DNA of 64,000 bases from Microbacterium sp. LWO14-1.2 (GCF_038397715.1 NZ_CP151633.1:3714783-3778782), one strand, 5' to 3'; shown: positions 21,473-31,801, numbered from the stretch's first letter. Program-made: numbers and translations. Notes: a model not told the origin generated them from the letters alone.

Positions 21473-23431
21473 ATGGTGACGCAGAGCCGGCGTATCGCGC
21501 GCGTGCTCCTCGAATCGCCGCTGCCGCAGCTCGACCGACTGTTCGACTACGCGATCCCCGACGAACTCGGCGAGGTCGGCACGGGCGTGCGCGTGCGCGT
21601 GCCCCTGCGCACGGCGGGGCGAGTGGTCGACGCCTACGTCGTCGAGCTCGACATCGAGAACGACGCGGATAGGCCGCTGTCGGAGATCGAGAGCATCGTC
21701 TCCCCGGTGGCGGTGCTGTCCGATCGGCTCTACCGGCTGGCTCGACGCGCGGCCGACCGCGCTGCGGGATCGGCATCCGACATCCTCCGCCTCGTGATCC
21801 CCAAACGGCAGGTGCGGGTCGAGAAGGCCTGGACGAACGACGCACCGCCGGTGCGGCCATCGGATGCCGCGCGCGACGCGGCACGCGGTGTCATCGACGC
21901 CTATGACGGCCTGGGTGCCGTGCTCGAGCAGCGCGGTCGAGCTGCCGTCGAGGCGATCCCGCAGCAGCGCGAGGAAGAGCAGGGGTGGGCATCGCTGCTC
22001 GCGGCGGCGGCGACGACCGTGCTCGACGGGGGTGCGTCCAGCATCCTGATCGTGCCGGACCACCGTGATCTGGACCGCCTGCTCTCGGCCCTGGAGACCG
22101 TGGCGCCGGAGGGGTCCGTCGTCCGTTACGACTCCCGGCAGACGAATCCCGATCGGTACCGGGCGTTCCTCCGCTCGCTCGAAGACGCGCCGTGCATCGT
22201 CGTCGGCAACCGCTCTGCCGTCTACGCCCCGGTGCAGGCCGGCCTGGTGGCGGTCTGGGACGACGGCGACCCTCTTCTCGGCGAACCGCTCGCACCGTAC
22301 GTGAACGCGCGGGACGCGGCGCTGCTCCGACAGGAGCAGGAGGGCTCCGCGCTGCTGTTCGTGGGCCACACCCGCACGACCGATGTCGAGCGGCTCGTGG
22401 CGCGGGGGTGGCTGCAGGACGTGCGGGCAGGCAGGCGAGTGCTGCCGAGGGTCATCCTCAGCACCCCGCAGGAGATGGAGCAGCCGACCGCTCAGCGCAT
22501 GCCCTCGTCGGCGTTCCTCTCGGCGCGGAACGCGGCCGCCGAGGGACCGGTGCTCGTGCAGGTGTCGCGACCGGGCTTCGCCCCCTCCCTCGTGTGCGCC
22601 GAGTGCCGTGCCCCTGCTCGGTGCGCCCACTGCGGTGGACCGCTCGGGGCGAAGCACCGCGGCGCTGTGCCGGTCTGCGGCTGGTGCGGTCGCGGCGCGC
22701 GAGCCTGGACCTGCCCGGTGTGCTCGTCGACGACGCTGCGGCTCGCGTCGTCGGGGAGCGAGCGCACCGCCGACGAACTCGGTCGTGCGTTCCCCGGCAT
22801 CCGGGTGATCGTCGCCGACAGTGCGCATCCCGTCGAGCGCGTGGCCGACAAGCCCGCGCTGGTCGTGGCCACGCGCGGGGCCGAGCCGATCGCCGAGGGC
22901 GGATACCGGGCGGTGGTGCTACTCGACGGTCCGCGGATGCTGCAGGCTCCGGATCTCCGGATCGGCGAGGCCTGCCTGCGCTGGTGGTCGAACGCCGCCG
23001 CTCTCGCCGCGCCCGGCGCGCCCGTGCACCTCGTGGGGGTCGACGGGTCCGTCGCTCGCGCCCTCGCGACGTGGAACCAGGCGGCCTACGCCCGCGCGGA
23101 GCTCGCCGAGCGGGCGCCGCTGCACATGCCCCCTGCAGCGCGTGTCGCGCTCGTCGAGGGTTCGTCTGCGGCGGTCGGACGGGCGCTGAGCAGTCTCCGC
23201 GAGCTCTCCCTGCCCCCGGACGCCGTGCTCGGTCCCGTGCCGGTGGAGTCGGACGACGTGCCGCCCCGAGTGCGCGCCCTCGTGCGCTTCGACTACGGAG
23301 CCGGCACGAGAGTGGCGACGACGCTGCGCGCGGCGGTCGTCGCCGAGGCGGTCGCCGCGCGGCGCGGCAAGGGGCGCTCTTCTCGGAGCACACTCACGGT
23401 CCGCCTCGATATCCTCGATCCGGAGCTTTGA
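21473..23431 (+). CDS. priA: Primosomal protein N' (PriA), helicase-inactive actinobacterial type
   Basis: 652 aa. The DNA-binding N-terminus (RVLLESPLPQLDRLFDYAIPDEL) and the zinc-binding cysteine cluster CAECRAPARCAHCGG...CGWCGRGARAWTCPVC near residues 378-420 are kept. The motor is degenerate: no GxGKT Walker A loop is seen where PriA should have one, and motif II reads WDDGD instead of DEEH. In standard PriA this protein reloads DnaB at stalled forks. Here a structural, non-translocating role is more likely. The start at 21473 follows metK closely. Confidence 0.87.
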   Translation: MVTQSRRIARVLLESPLPQLDRLFDYAIPDELGEVGTGVRVRVPLRTAGRVVDAYVVELDIENDADRPLSEIESIVSPVAVLSDRLYRLARRAADRAAGSASDILRLVIPKRQVRVEKAWTNDAPPVRPSDAARDAARGVIDAYDGLGAVLEQRGRAAVEAIPQQREEEQGWASLLAAAATTVLDGGASSILIVPDHRDLDRLLSALETVAPEGSVVRYDSRQTNPDRYRAFLRSLEDAPCIVVGNRSAVYAPVQAGLVAVWDDGDPLLGEPLAPYVNARDAALLRQEQEGSALLFVGHTRTTDVERLVARGWLQDVRAGRRVLPRVILSTPQEMEQPTAQRMPSSAFLSARNAAAEGPVLVQVSRPGFAPSLVCAECRAPARCAHCGGPLGAKHRGAVPVCGWCGRGARAWTCPVCSSTTLRLASSGSERTADELGRAFPGIRVIVADSAHPVERVADKPALVVATRGAEPIAEGGYRAVVLLDGPRMLQAPDLRIGEACLRWWSNAAALAAPGAPVHLVGVDGSVARALATWNQAAYARAELAERAPLHMPPAARVALVEGSSAAVGRALSSLRELSLPPDAVLGPVPVESDDVPPRVRALVRFDYGAGTRVATTLRAAVVAEAVAARRGKGRSSRSTLTVRLDILDPEL

Positions 23432-23496
23432 TCGGTTCCGATCGTCCCGACCCCGGTTCCGCCCCGTTCCACCCGCCTTCCCTCCGGAGCACCTTC

Positions 23497-24444
23497 ATGC
23501 GACTCGTCTTCGCCGGCACACCGTCGGCCGCCGTACCCACCCTCCGGCGCCTGGCCGCCGAGCACGAGATCCTCGCGGTCGTCACGCGTCCCGACGCGCC
23601 TCTCGGCCGTAAGCGCGTCCTGACGCCTTCTGCTGTCGCGGCGGCCGCCGTCGAGCTCGGCCTGCCCGTGATCAAGGCAGCGCGACTCGACGACGAGGTC
23701 ACCGCACGCATCTCGGCGCTAGAGCCCGAGCTCGGAGTCATCGTCGCCTACGGAGGACTCGTGCGCGAGCCGCTGCTGTCGACACCTGAACGCGGATGGA
23801 TCAACCTCCACTTCTCGCTGCTGCCGCGTTGGCGGGGCGCGGCTCCGGTGCAGCGCGCGCTCATCGCCGGCGACGACAGACTGGGCGCCAGCGTCTTCCA
23901 GCTCGTCCCTGAGCTCGACGCCGGCGACGTCTTCGCCATGCGCGAGGCGGACATCCCGCGCGACGCGACGGCGGATGCCGCGCTCGAGGCGCTCGCGACG
24001 TTCGGCGCCGACCTCACGTCCGACGTGGTCGAGGGCATCGACGCGGGAACCCTCCACGCGGAGCCGCAGACCGGCGAGGCCACCCTGGCTCCGAAGCTCA
24101 CACTCGACGACGGCGCCCTGGACTGGTCGCAGCCGGCGTCGCAGGTCTTCGCGCGGTACCGAGGCGTGACCCCGGAACCGGGCGCGCACACGATCGTGGG
24201 CGGTCAGCGGGTGAAGATCCTCTCCGCGACGATCGCGGCCGACGGCGACACCGCGTCGGGTGATCTCGCCCCAGGTGGGCTCGCGCCGGGGGAGATCGTC
24301 GCGACGAAGGCGGCGTTGCTCATCGGCACCGCCGATGCGCCGCTGGCCGTGACGCGTCTGCAACCCGCAGGCAAGGGGGCCATGAACGCGACGGACTGGT
24401 GGCGCGGACTGCGCGACACCGACGGATTGCGAGCAGGCGCATGA
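23497..24444 (+). CDS. fmt: Methionyl-tRNA formyltransferase
   Basis: 315 aa. It formylates Met-tRNAi using 10-formyl-THF. The N-terminal catalytic domain begins MRLVFAGTPSAAVPTLRRL and holds the active-site segment NLHFSLLPRWRGAAPVQRAL (Asn, His). The Asp motif is in ELDAGDVF. A C-terminal OB-like domain follows. ATG 23497 gives the canonical N-terminus and has CCGGAG upstream. The frame is open much further upstream, but that is a shadow of priA. The stop overlaps rsmB (ATGA). Confidence 0.95.
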   Translation: MRLVFAGTPSAAVPTLRRLAAEHEILAVVTRPDAPLGRKRVLTPSAVAAAAVELGLPVIKAARLDDEVTARISALEPELGVIVAYGGLVREPLLSTPERGWINLHFSLLPRWRGAAPVQRALIAGDDRLGASVFQLVPELDAGDVFAMREADIPRDATADAALEALATFGADLTSDVVEGIDAGTLHAEPQTGEATLAPKLTLDDGALDWSQPASQVFARYRGVTPEPGAHTIVGGQRVKILSATIAADGDTASGDLAPGGLAPGEIVATKAALLIGTADAPLAVTRLQPAGKGAMNATDWWRGLRDTDGLRAGA

Positions 24445-25955
24445 GTGAGCTGGGCGGAGCTGGTCGCCCGCGCAGTCCGCGGAAGGGACCGAGCGGCGCC
24501 CGGCAGCGCCCCTCCGAGCGGCGGGGCGACGTTCGAGGGCCCCAGCGCACGGTGCAGCCAGCCCGTCGTGTGGCCTACGAGGTGCTCAGGGCGGTCTCCG
24601 AGTCGGACGCGTATGCGAACCTCATGCTCCCGTCCGCGATCGCGGAGGCCGGTCTGACGCCGCAGGACGCCGCTCTGGCCACCGAGCTCGCCTACGGCAC
24701 GCTGCGCCGTCGGGGGACGTACGACGCGATCATCAGCGCGGCTGCCGACCGGCCGTCTGCCGACATCGACCCGCCCGTACTCGACGCGCTGCGCCTCGCG
24801 GCGCACCAGCTGCTCGCGACGCGGGTGGCCTCGCACGCGGCGGTGAACGAGTCGGTGAACCTGATCGCCGCCGGCCAGGGTCGCGGCGCCGCGGGCTTCG
24901 CCAACGCGGTGCTGCGCCGGATCGCCCGCGAGACGCCGGGGGAGTGGCAGACGCGCATCGAGGACGCCGCGCGATCGGACGACGAACGGCTCGCGCTGCG
25001 CACGGCGCATCCGGTCTGGGTCATCCGCGCGCTGCGACGTGCTCTCGCCGCCGAAGGACGGGCCGATGAGCTCGACGCGCTGCTCGACGCCGACAACGTC
25101 TCCCCGGAGGTTACCCTCGTCGCGCTGCCCGGTCTCGCGGAGCCGGGCGAGCCACGACGGCCGTACGCACCCACGGCCTACGGTTCTCCCGGAGGAGACC
25201 CGCATCGGGTGCTCACCGAGTCCCGCGGCACCGTGCGCGTGCAGGACGAGGGGTCGCAGCTCGTCGCTCTCGCGCTGGCCGAGGCCGCTCCCATCCGTCC
25301 CGAGGAGCGGTGGCTCGACCTCTGCGCCGGCCCGGGCGGGAAGACGGCGCTCCTCGCGGCGGTGGCGCGCGAGCACGGCGTCGCTCTGGAGGCCAACGAG
25401 GTGGTGCCGGCTCGCGCGGGTCTCGTCCGCAAGGCCCTGCAGTCCGTCCCCGGCGACGTCGTCGTGCACGAGAAGGACGGACGCGTGTTCGCCGCGGAGC
25501 ATCCCGCGTCGTTCGACCGCATCCTCGTCGACGCGCCGTGCACGGGCCTCGGCGCCCTCCGTCGGCGCCCGGAAGCCCGCTGGCGGAAGACGCCGGCCGA
25601 TGTCGCGGACCTCGTGCCGCTCCAGGTCGAGCTGCTCACCGCCGCGCTCGACGCGCTCGCCCCCGGTGGGATCGTCGCGTACGTCACGTGCTCGCCCCAC
25701 CTCGCCGAGACCACGGGCGTGGTGCAGGAGGTCCTGCGCGGACGCGCCGACATCGCCGAACTCGACGCCGGTGCGGTGCTCGCACGCGTCGCCCGGTCTC
25801 CGATCGACCTGGCCTCGGACGGCACTGGCCGGGTACAGCTGTGGCCGCATCGCCACGGCACGGACGCCATGTTCCTTGCGCTCCTGCAGCGCACTGACCC
25901 GCAGACACGCGGCGCCTCGGCCGCAGAAGGAGACGACACCCGTGGAACTGCCTGA
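24441..25955 (+). CDS. rsmB: 16S rRNA (cytosine-C5) methyltransferase RsmB/Fmu
   Basis: 504 aa. A basic, low-complexity N-terminal tail of about 40 residues is followed by a NusB-like domain (ARRVAYEVLRAVSESDAYANLML) and a SAM-dependent methyltransferase domain: LDLCAGPGGKTALLAAVA, VDAPCTGLGALRRRPE with one conserved Cys, and TCSPHLAET with the other. It methylates a cytosine in 16S rRNA, C967 in E. coli. The fmt-rsmB-rpe order matches mycobacteria. Its 3' end overlaps rpe by 14 bp. Confidence 0.93.
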   Translation: MSELGGAGRPRSPRKGPSGARQRPSERRGDVRGPQRTVQPARRVAYEVLRAVSESDAYANLMLPSAIAEAGLTPQDAALATELAYGTLRRRGTYDAIISAAADRPSADIDPPVLDALRLAAHQLLATRVASHAAVNESVNLIAAGQGRGAAGFANAVLRRIARETPGEWQTRIEDAARSDDERLALRTAHPVWVIRALRRALAAEGRADELDALLDADNVSPEVTLVALPGLAEPGEPRRPYAPTAYGSPGGDPHRVLTESRGTVRVQDEGSQLVALALAEAAPIRPEERWLDLCAGPGGKTALLAAVAREHGVALEANEVVPARAGLVRKALQSVPGDVVVHEKDGRVFAAEHPASFDRILVDAPCTGLGALRRRPEARWRKTPADVADLVPLQVELLTAALDALAPGGIVAYVTCSPHLAETTGVVQEVLRGRADIAELDAGAVLARVARSPIDLASDGTGRVQLWPHRHGTDAMFLALLQRTDPQTRGASAAEGDDTRGTA

Positions 25956-26622
25956 CGCCCCGCGCATCAATCCCAGCATCCTCGCCGCGGACTTCGTGAA
26001 CATGCAGCGCGACCTCGCGAAGATCGCGTCGGCGGACTTCGCCCATGTCGACGTGATGGACAACCACTTCGTGCCGAATCTGACCTTCGGACCGCAGATG
26101 GTGGAGCGCATCCAGGCGACGAGTCCGATCCCGCTCGACGTGCATCTCATGATCACCGATCCTGATCGCTGGGCGCCCGGATACGCCGAGCTGGGCGCCG
26201 CGAGCGTGACGTTCCACCTCGAGGCCGCGGCGGATCCGATCTCCCTCGCCCGCCACCTGCGGAGCATCGGTGCGCGAGCGGGTGTGGCGATCAAGCCGGA
26301 CACCCCTGCCGACGGCCTGTACCCCGTGCTCGACGAGTTCGACCAGATCCTCGTCATGACGGTCGAACCGGGGTTCGGCGGGCAGGGATTCATGGCCGAG
26401 ACGATGCCGAAGCTCCGGGCATTGGCCGACGAGGCGAAGCGACGGGGATCGTCCGTGTGGCTGCAGGTCGACGGCGGCATCTCCGATTCCACGATCGAGC
26501 AGGCCGCTGCGGCCGGCGCCGACACGTTCGTCGCCGGATCGGCGGTCTACGGCGCGGATGACGTGGAGGCCGCCGTCACCCGACTCAGGGACCGCGCGCG
26601 AGCCGCTAGCCTGGAATCGTGA
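25942..26622 (+). CDS. rpe: Ribulose-phosphate 3-epimerase
   Basis: 226 aa TIM barrel. It interconverts ribulose 5-phosphate and xylulose 5-phosphate in the pentose phosphate pathway. Visible motifs are [28 protein letters not shown] with metal ligands, [20 protein letters not shown] and QVDGGIS. The GTG start lies 14 bp inside rsmB, preceded by the purine-rich AGAAGGAGA. The 3' end contains a predicted promoter for hisE, and the stop overlaps the hisE GTG. Confidence 0.95.
   Translation: MELPDAPRINPSILAADFVNMQRDLAKIASADFAHVDVMDNHFVPNLTFGPQMVERIQATSPIPLDVHLMITDPDRWAPGYAELGAASVTFHLEAAADPISLARHLRSIGARAGVAIKPDTPADGLYPVLDEFDQILVMTVEPGFGGQGFMAETMPKLRALADEAKRRGSSVWLQVDGGISDSTIEQAAAAGADTFVAGSAVYGADDVEAAVTRLRDRARAASLES
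26607..26612 (+). promoter_or_regulatory. Predicted -10 element for leaderless hisE transcript
   Basis: TAGCCT lies 6 nt before the hisE GTG, inside the rpe 3' end, so transcription would start at or next to the start codon. This could give the his block a promoter independent of fmt-rsmB-rpe. Confidence 0.5.
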
Positions 26623-26882
26623 AGACTTTCGACGAGCTGTTCGCTGAGCTCAGCCACAAGGCGGAGACCCGTCCCGAGGGATCGGGCACCGTCGCGGAGC
26701 TCGACGGCGGCGTGCACACGATCGGCAAGAAGATCGTCGAAGAGGCCGCCGAGGTCTGGATGGCGTCGGAGTACGAGTCCGACGAGGCCGCGGCCGAGGA
26801 GATCTCGCAGCTGCTGTACCACGTGCAGGTGATGATGATCGCGAAGGGCCTGAGCCTGCAGGACGTCTACCGACATCTGTGA
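26619..26882 (+). CDS. hisE: Phosphoribosyl-ATP pyrophosphatase
   Basis: 87 aa, second step of histidine synthesis (PR-ATP to PR-AMP). The all-helical MazG-like fold is evident from [21 protein letters not shown], which holds the acidic Mg-binding EEAAE, and [14 protein letters not shown]. It is a stand-alone HisE, not fused to HisI, as is usual in actinobacteria. The GTG overlaps the rpe stop. hisG follows after 38 bp. Confidence 0.94.
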   Translation: MKTFDELFAELSHKAETRPEGSGTVAELDGGVHTIGKKIVEEAAEVWMASEYESDEAAAEEISQLLYHVQVMMIAKGLSLQDVYRHL

Positions 26883-26920
26883 TGCGCCCCGACCCCTCCA
26901 CTCCGAACTGAAAGCCGTTC

Positions 26921-27763
26921 ATGCTGCGCATCGCCGTTCCCAACAAGGGGTCTCTGTCCGAGACCGCCGCCGAGATGCTCGCGGAGGCCGGGTACGCCGG
27001 TCGCCGCGACACCAAGACCCTGCACGTGATCGACGCCGACAACGACGTCGAGTTCTTCTTCCTCCGCCCCAAGGACATCGCGACGTACGTCGGATCCGGT
27101 GCCATCGACGTGGGCATCACGGGGCGTGATCTGCTCCTCGACGCCCGCATGCCCGGCGCTCGTGAGATCGAGGCCCTCGGCTTCGCGGGGTCGACCTTCC
27201 GCTTCGCGGCGCCGGCCGGCCGGTACACCGACGTGGCGCAGCTCGACGGTCTGCGCATCGCGACGTCGTACCCGGGTCTCGTGGACTCGTTCCTCGACGA
27301 GCGGGGCATCGCGGTCGATCTCGTTCCGCTCGACGGCGCAGTGGAGTCCGCCGTGCAGCTCGGGGTGGCCGACGCCGTCGCCGACGTGGTGGAGACGGGC
27401 ACGACGCTCCGCCAGGCGGGCCTCGACGTCTTCGGCCCGGTGATCCTCGAATCCGAGGCCGTGTTGATCGCAGGCCCCCACGATGCCGAGGGATCCGAGA
27501 CTCTGCTGCGCCGACTGCGCGGCGTCATGGTCGCACGCCGCTTCGTCATGATCGACTACGACCTGCCCGTCGCGCTGCTCGACGACGCCGTGAAGGTCGC
27601 CGGCGGCATCGAGTCGCCGACCGTGTCTCCGCTGCGCGATCCGGAGTGGGTCGCGGTGCGCGTCATGGTCGCGCGGTCGAGGGTCAACCCGGTCATGGAC
27701 GAGCTGTACGCCCTCGGCGCACGGGCGATCCTCGTGACCGCGATCCACAACGCGAGGCTCTGA
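26921..27763 (+). CDS. hisG: ATP phosphoribosyltransferase (long form)
   Basis: 280 aa, so the long form with a C-terminal regulatory HisG_C domain (from about residue 210), expected to bind histidine for feedback inhibition. It joins ATP and PRPP in the first step of histidine synthesis. Motifs are [18 protein letters not shown] at the N-terminus and [16 protein letters not shown] as the PRPP loop. The stop shares bases with the hisF ATG (TGATG), so translation is likely coupled. Confidence 0.95.
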   Translation: MLRIAVPNKGSLSETAAEMLAEAGYAGRRDTKTLHVIDADNDVEFFFLRPKDIATYVGSGAIDVGITGRDLLLDARMPGAREIEALGFAGSTFRFAAPAGRYTDVAQLDGLRIATSYPGLVDSFLDERGIAVDLVPLDGAVESAVQLGVADAVADVVETGTTLRQAGLDVFGPVILESEAVLIAGPHDAEGSETLLRRLRGVMVARRFVMIDYDLPVALLDDAVKVAGGIESPTVSPLRDPEWVAVRVMVARSRVNPVMDELYALGARAILVTAIHNARL

Positions 27764-28524
27764 TGACGCTCGCGAGCCGGGTCATCCCGTGCCTCGACGT
27801 CGCGGCCGGCCGTGTGGTGAAGGGCGTGAACTTCGAGAACCTCCGAGACATGGGCGACCCCGTCGAGCTCGCCAGGCACTATGCGGCCCAGGGCGCGGAC
27901 GAGATCACCTTCCTCGACGTGACCGCCACGGTCGACGCCCGCGCGACGACGTACGACGTGGTGCAGCGGACCGCCGAGCAGGTGTTCGTGCCGCTGACGG
28001 TCGGCGGGGGAGTGCGCTCCGTCGACGACGTGGCGCGTCTGCTCTCAGTCGGCGCCGACAAGATCGGCGTGAACTCGGCCGCGATCGCCCGACCCGACCT
28101 CGTGGGTGAGATCGCGGATCGGTTCGGCGCGCAGGTGCTCGTGCTGTCTCTCGACGTCAAACGCGGTGGCTCCACCCCGTCGGGATTCGTGGTCACCACG
28201 CACGGCGGACGGACGCAGACGACCCTCGACGCTCTGGAGTGGGCACGCGAGGCGGCTGAGCGCGGTGCCGGCGAACTGCTCGTGAACTCCATCGACGCCG
28301 ACGGCACCCGCGACGGGTTCGACCTGGAACTCGTCGGCCTGATGCGCGAGGTGGCTGCGGTCCCCGTGATCGCTTCGGGCGGCGCCGGTGCGGTCGAGCA
28401 CTTCGCACCCGCCATCAAGGCCGGCGCGGATGCCGTGCTCGCCGCCAGCGTGTTCCACACCGGCGCCCTGACGGTCGGAGAGGTGAAGGACGCGCTGCGC
28501 GCGGAGGGAGTGGTGGTCCGATGA
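27763..28524 (+). CDS. hisF: Imidazole glycerol phosphate synthase, cyclase subunit
   Basis: 253 aa (beta/alpha)8 barrel. It uses ammonia from HisH to make IGP and AICAR. Visible motifs are [19 protein letters not shown] with catalytic Asp, [23 protein letters not shown] and [13 protein letters not shown]. Its partner hisH and hisA are not in this window. ATG 27763 gives the canonical N-terminus. The stop overlaps hisI (ATGA). Confidence 0.96.
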   Translation: MTLASRVIPCLDVAAGRVVKGVNFENLRDMGDPVELARHYAAQGADEITFLDVTATVDARATTYDVVQRTAEQVFVPLTVGGGVRSVDDVARLLSVGADKIGVNSAAIARPDLVGEIADRFGAQVLVLSLDVKRGGSTPSGFVVTTHGGRTQTTLDALEWAREAAERGAGELLVNSIDADGTRDGFDLELVGLMREVAAVPVIASGGAGAVEHFAPAIKAGADAVLAASVFHTGALTVGEVKDALRAEGVVVR

Positions 28525-28880
28525 GCTCGGTCGAGGAGCGGATATCCCAGGTCGTCTTCAATGGCGACGGGCTCACGCCGGCGATCGTCCAGCAGTGGGA
28601 CACCGGCGAGGTGCTGATGCTCGCGTGGATGGATGCCGAGGCGCTGCGCCGCACGCTCACCACCGGGCGCGCCGTGTACTGGTCGCGCTCGCGCCGTGAG
28701 TACTGGCGCAAGGGCGACACCTCCGGCAATACTCAGGTCGTGCGCGAGGCGCGACTGGACTGCGACGGAGACGCCATCCTCCTGCGTGTCGACCAGACGG
28801 GGCCCGCGTGCCACACCGGCACGCGCACCTGCTTCGACACGACCGACCTCGAAGCGGTCGACGGGGGCGCGAGCGCATGA
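28521..28880 (+). CDS. hisI: Phosphoribosyl-AMP cyclohydrolase
   Basis: 119 aa, third step of histidine synthesis. The zinc and magnesium motifs are present: [26 protein letters not shown], the Asp-rich [10 protein letters not shown] region, and CHTGTRTCF at the C-terminus. The stop overlaps the next gene's ATG. In related genomes trpE usually follows here, but it does not in this window. Confidence 0.95.
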   Translation: MSSVEERISQVVFNGDGLTPAIVQQWDTGEVLMLAWMDAEALRRTLTTGRAVYWSRSRREYWRKGDTSGNTQVVREARLDCDGDAILLRVDQTGPACHTGTRTCFDTTDLEAVDGGASA

Positions 28881-29467
28881 GCCTGGCTCGTCGTGGCCGC
28901 TCGATCGCAGTGCTCGGCTTCCTCCTCGCGGGGGCCGTCGGCATCATCTCGTCGACACAGACCTGGCTGACGGTGGAACGGGCGGATGCCGGGGAGGCGA
29001 TCCTCGTTCCCGGCGCGTCCGCGCTGCCGCTGCTCGCACCGCTGAGCCTCGCCGTGCTGGCGCTCGGGCTCGCGATGTCGATCGTCGGCCCGGTGCTCCG
29101 CCTCGTGTTCGGAGTGCTGGGCGCGGCCTCCGCCGTCTTCCTCGGCTGGACCACACTGCAGTTGTTCCTCTCCGATCCGCTCGCGGCCGTGGGGCCGACC
29201 GTGACGGAGACGACCGGTCTCGCAGGCAGCGCGGCGATCGCCGATGTCGTCGTCGGGATGGAACGGTCCGCATGGCCGCCGATCGCTCTCATCGGGTGGG
29301 TCGTGCTGCTCGCCGCATCCCTGGTGGTGCTCGTCACGTGGCGTCGCTGGAAGACCGGCGGCCGCCGATTCCGCACCGATGCGCCGCACGCAGCCGAGAC
29401 GGCGGGTCCCGTCGACGCGATCGATTCCTGGGACGACCTGTCGCGCGGAACCGATCCCACGCGCTGA
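28877..29467 (+). CDS. Trp biosynthesis-associated membrane protein
   Basis: 196 aa with four predicted transmembrane segments (about residues 9-27, 49-70, 74-100 and 130-155) and a charged cytoplasmic tail of about 40 residues. It matches the actinobacterial Trp_oprn_chp type in size, topology and position beside trpC. No enzymatic role is known. The ATG overlaps the hisI stop by 4 bp, which directly links the his and trp blocks. Confidence 0.78.
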   Translation: MSLARRGRSIAVLGFLLAGAVGIISSTQTWLTVERADAGEAILVPGASALPLLAPLSLAVLALGLAMSIVGPVLRLVFGVLGAASAVFLGWTTLQLFLSDPLAAVGPTVTETTGLAGSAAIADVVVGMERSAWPPIALIGWVVLLAASLVVLVTWRRWKTGGRRFRTDAPHAAETAGPVDAIDSWDDLSRGTDPTR

Positions 29468-29473
29468 CCCCGA

Positions 29474-29479
29474 TAGACT
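29474..29479 (+). promoter_or_regulatory. Predicted -10 element before the small membrane protein and trpCBA
   Basis: TAGACT lies just after the stop of the membrane protein and 35 nt before the next ATG. The Shine-Dalgarno GGAGGA sits at 29505-29510. It would give trpCBA its own promoter. No attenuator or leader peptide rich in Trp codons is seen. Confidence 0.4.
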
Positions 29480-29514
29480 TGACCCGATCCCGCACGCCGT
29501 CCCCGGAGGAGAAC

Positions 29515-29760
29515 ATGACCAACCCGATCGCCGATCCCGGCCACGGACACTCGCCTGCCGCCTGGACGGCCGTGATCATCATGCTCTTCGGGTTCACGCT
29601 CGCGACGGTGGCGTTCTGCCTCGCCGAGTTCGCCGGGTTCTGGGTGCCGCTGATCTACGTGGGTGCCGTCATCATCCCGGTCGGCGCGTTGGTCGGCTGG
29701 CTGCTCGCCCGGGCCGGCTACGGCGTGAAGGGTCCCAAGTACTCCCCGAAGGGCCACTAG
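29515..29760 (+). CDS. Small two-helix membrane protein of the trp block (HGxx family, possibly DUF6704)
   Basis: 81 aa. The His/Gly-rich start GHGHSPAAWTAVIIMLFG leads into two hydrophobic segments at about residues 17-36 and 42-65, and a basic tail follows. Small proteins with this HG...AAWTAV start are found beside trpC in other actinobacteria. I think this is DUF6704 but cannot confirm it. Function is unknown. The stop TAG overlaps the trpC GTG by one base. Confidence 0.72.
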   Translation: MTNPIADPGHGHSPAAWTAVIIMLFGFTLATVAFCLAEFAGFWVPLIYVGAVIIPVGALVGWLLARAGYGVKGPKYSPKGH

Positions 29761-30533
29761 TGGTCCTCGCCGACCTCACGGCCGGCGCTGTCGCAGACGC
29801 CGAGCGTCGCGCACTCACCCGGCCGCTGGCCGATGTCGAGCGCGTCGCCCTCGCGCGCCCTGCGGCGAAGGATGCGCTGTCGTTCCTCGCTCCGGCGGAG
29901 CGGGTGAAGATCATCGCCGAGGTCAAGCGTGCGAGTCCGTCTCGCGGCGCCCTCGCCGAGATCCCCGACCCGGCGCTGCAGGCCTCGCTGTACGAGCTCG
30001 GGGGAGCATCCGCGATCAGCGTGCTCACCGAGGAGAGGCGCTTCGGCGGGAGTCTCGCCGATCTGGAGGCCGTGACCGCCCGCGTCGCCCTGCCGGTGCT
30101 GCGCAAGGATTTCATCGCGACCCGCTACCAGGTGCTCGAGGCCCGGGCTGCGGGCGCCGACCTCGTGCTGCTCATCGTGGCCGGCCTCGAGCCCGCCGTG
30201 CTGCGCGAGCTCTACGACTTCGTGCTCGAGCTCGGGATGACGCCGCTGGTCGAGACGCACTCGGCCGATGAACTCGACGTCGCGATCGATCTCGGAGCGC
30301 GCCTCATCGGTGTCAACGCTCGGGACCTGACGACCCTCGAGCTCGACAGGGATCTCTTCGGTCGCCTGGTCGAGCGCATCCCCGACTCCGCGGTGAAGAT
30401 CGCCGAGTCGGCGGTGCTGACACCCGCCGACGTCACGCACTACCGCTCCGCGGGTGCCGACGTCGTCCTGATCGGTGAGGCCCTCGTGACGGGCGACCCG
30501 ATCGCCACTCTCAAGAGCTTCCTGGAGGCGTGA
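29760..30533 (+). CDS. trpC: Indole-3-glycerol phosphate synthase
   Basis: 257 aa, monofunctional TIM barrel. It converts CdRP to indole-3-glycerol phosphate. Catalytic motifs are [15 protein letters not shown] with Lys and Glu, [16 protein letters not shown] and [11 protein letters not shown], and [11 protein letters not shown] is near the end. The GTG start at 29760 uses the last base of the preceding TAG. The stop TGA shares its A with the trpB ATG. No trpE, trpG, trpD or trpF is in the window. Confidence 0.94.
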   Translation: MVLADLTAGAVADAERRALTRPLADVERVALARPAAKDALSFLAPAERVKIIAEVKRASPSRGALAEIPDPALQASLYELGGASAISVLTEERRFGGSLADLEAVTARVALPVLRKDFIATRYQVLEARAAGADLVLLIVAGLEPAVLRELYDFVLELGMTPLVETHSADELDVAIDLGARLIGVNARDLTTLELDRDLFGRLVERIPDSAVKIAESAVLTPADVTHYRSAGADVVLIGEALVTGDPIATLKSFLEA

Positions 30534-31801
30534 TGAGCCTGCGTGACCAGCACGGCCCGCTGTTCGGCGACTACGGCGGGCGCTACATGCCCGAGTCGCT
30601 GATCGCGGCCATCGACGAATTGACCGTCGCCTACGGCGAGGCGATCGCAGATCCGCAGTTCCGGTCGGAATTGGCTTCGCTGCTGAGCTCGTACGCGGGT
30701 CGTCCGTCGCCTCTCACCGAGGTGGCCCGCTTCGCCGAGCACGCCGGCGGTGCGCGGGTCTTCCTCAAGCGCGAGGACCTCAACCACACCGGTTCCCACA
30801 AGATCAACAACGTGCTCGGTCAGGCCCTGCTCACGAAGCGCCTCGGCAAGACCCGCGTGATCGCCGAGACCGGTGCCGGTCAGCACGGCGTCGCCACCGC
30901 GACCGCCGCCGCCCTGTTCGGCCTCGACTGCACGATCTACATGGGCGAGGTCGACACCGAGCGCCAGGCGCTGAACGTCGCCCGCATGCGCCTGCTCGGC
31001 GCGGAGGTCGTGCCCGTGCGGTCCGGATCGCGCACGCTCAAGGACGCGATCAACGACGCGTACCGCGACTGGGTGGCGTCCGTCGAGACGACCAACTACA
31101 TCTTCGGCACGGCGGCGGGCCCGCACCCGTTTCCCGCGATGGTGCGCGACTTCCAGAAGATCATCGGCGAAGAGGCGAGGCAGCAGCTCCTCGACGTCAC
31201 CGGCCGTCTCCCCGACGCCGTGATCGCCTGCGTCGGCGGCGGATCCAACGCGATCGGCATGTTCGACGCCTTCCTCGACGACCCCGAGGTGAAGCTCTAC
31301 GGCGTGGAGGCCGCAGGCGACGGGGTCGACACGCCCAAGCACGCCGCATCGATCGAGCGGGGTCGCCCCGGCATCCTGCACGGCGCCAAGACCTACGTCC
31401 TGCAGGACGAGGACGGGCAGACGGTCGAGTCCCACTCGATCTCCGCAGGCCTCGACTATCCGGGCGTCGGCCCGGAGCACGCCTGGCTGGCCGACCTCGG
31501 TCGCGCCGAGTACATCCCGGCGACCGACGACGAGGCGATGCAGGCGCTGCGCCTGCTCAGCCGCACCGAGGGGATCATCCCCGCGGTCGAGTCCGCGCAC
31601 GCCCTCGCGGGTGCGCTCCGCCTCGGGCGGGAGATGGGCCCGGATGCCGTGCTCGCCATCTGCCTGTCCGGCCGGGGGGACAAGGACATGGACACGGCCG
31701 CACGCTACTTCGACCTCTACGACCGAGCGGCCCTCGACCACGACGTCGAGCAGGAGAGCGCGGCCGAGGCCGCAGCGTCGAAGGGGGAGCCCGAGCTATG
31801 A
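30533..31801 (+). CDS. trpB: Tryptophan synthase beta chain
   Basis: 422 aa. This PLP enzyme condenses indole and serine to tryptophan. The PLP-lysine motif [19 protein letters not shown] is near residues 80-98, and the phosphate-binding [12 protein letters not shown] is near 238. The first codon is either GTG 30530 or ATG 30533. I prefer ATG, which lies 5 nt after GGAGG and touches the trpC stop. The C-terminus extends slightly past the core with an acidic, variable tail. The end overlaps trpA by 4 bp. Confidence 0.95.
   Translation: MSLRDQHGPLFGDYGGRYMPESLIAAIDELTVAYGEAIADPQFRSELASLLSSYAGRPSPLTEVARFAEHAGGARVFLKREDLNHTGSHKINNVLGQALLTKRLGKTRVIAETGAGQHGVATATAAALFGLDCTIYMGEVDTERQALNVARMRLLGAEVVPVRSGSRTLKDAINDAYRDWVASVETTNYIFGTAAGPHPFPAMVRDFQKIIGEEARQQLLDVTGRLPDAVIACVGGGSNAIGMFDAFLDDPEVKLYGVEAAGDGVDTPKHAASIERGRPGILHGAKTYVLQDEDGQTVESHSISAGLDYPGVGPEHAWLADLGRAEYIPATDDEAMQALRLLSRTEGIIPAVESAHALAGALRLGREMGPDAVLAICLSGRGDKDMDTAARYFDLYDRAALDHDVEQESAAEAAASKGEPEL

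Noticed and set aside
29468..29514. Possible trp attenuator or T-box before trpCBA
   Set aside because: There is no Trp-codon leader peptide, T-box sequence or paired terminator/antiterminator in the 47-bp gap.
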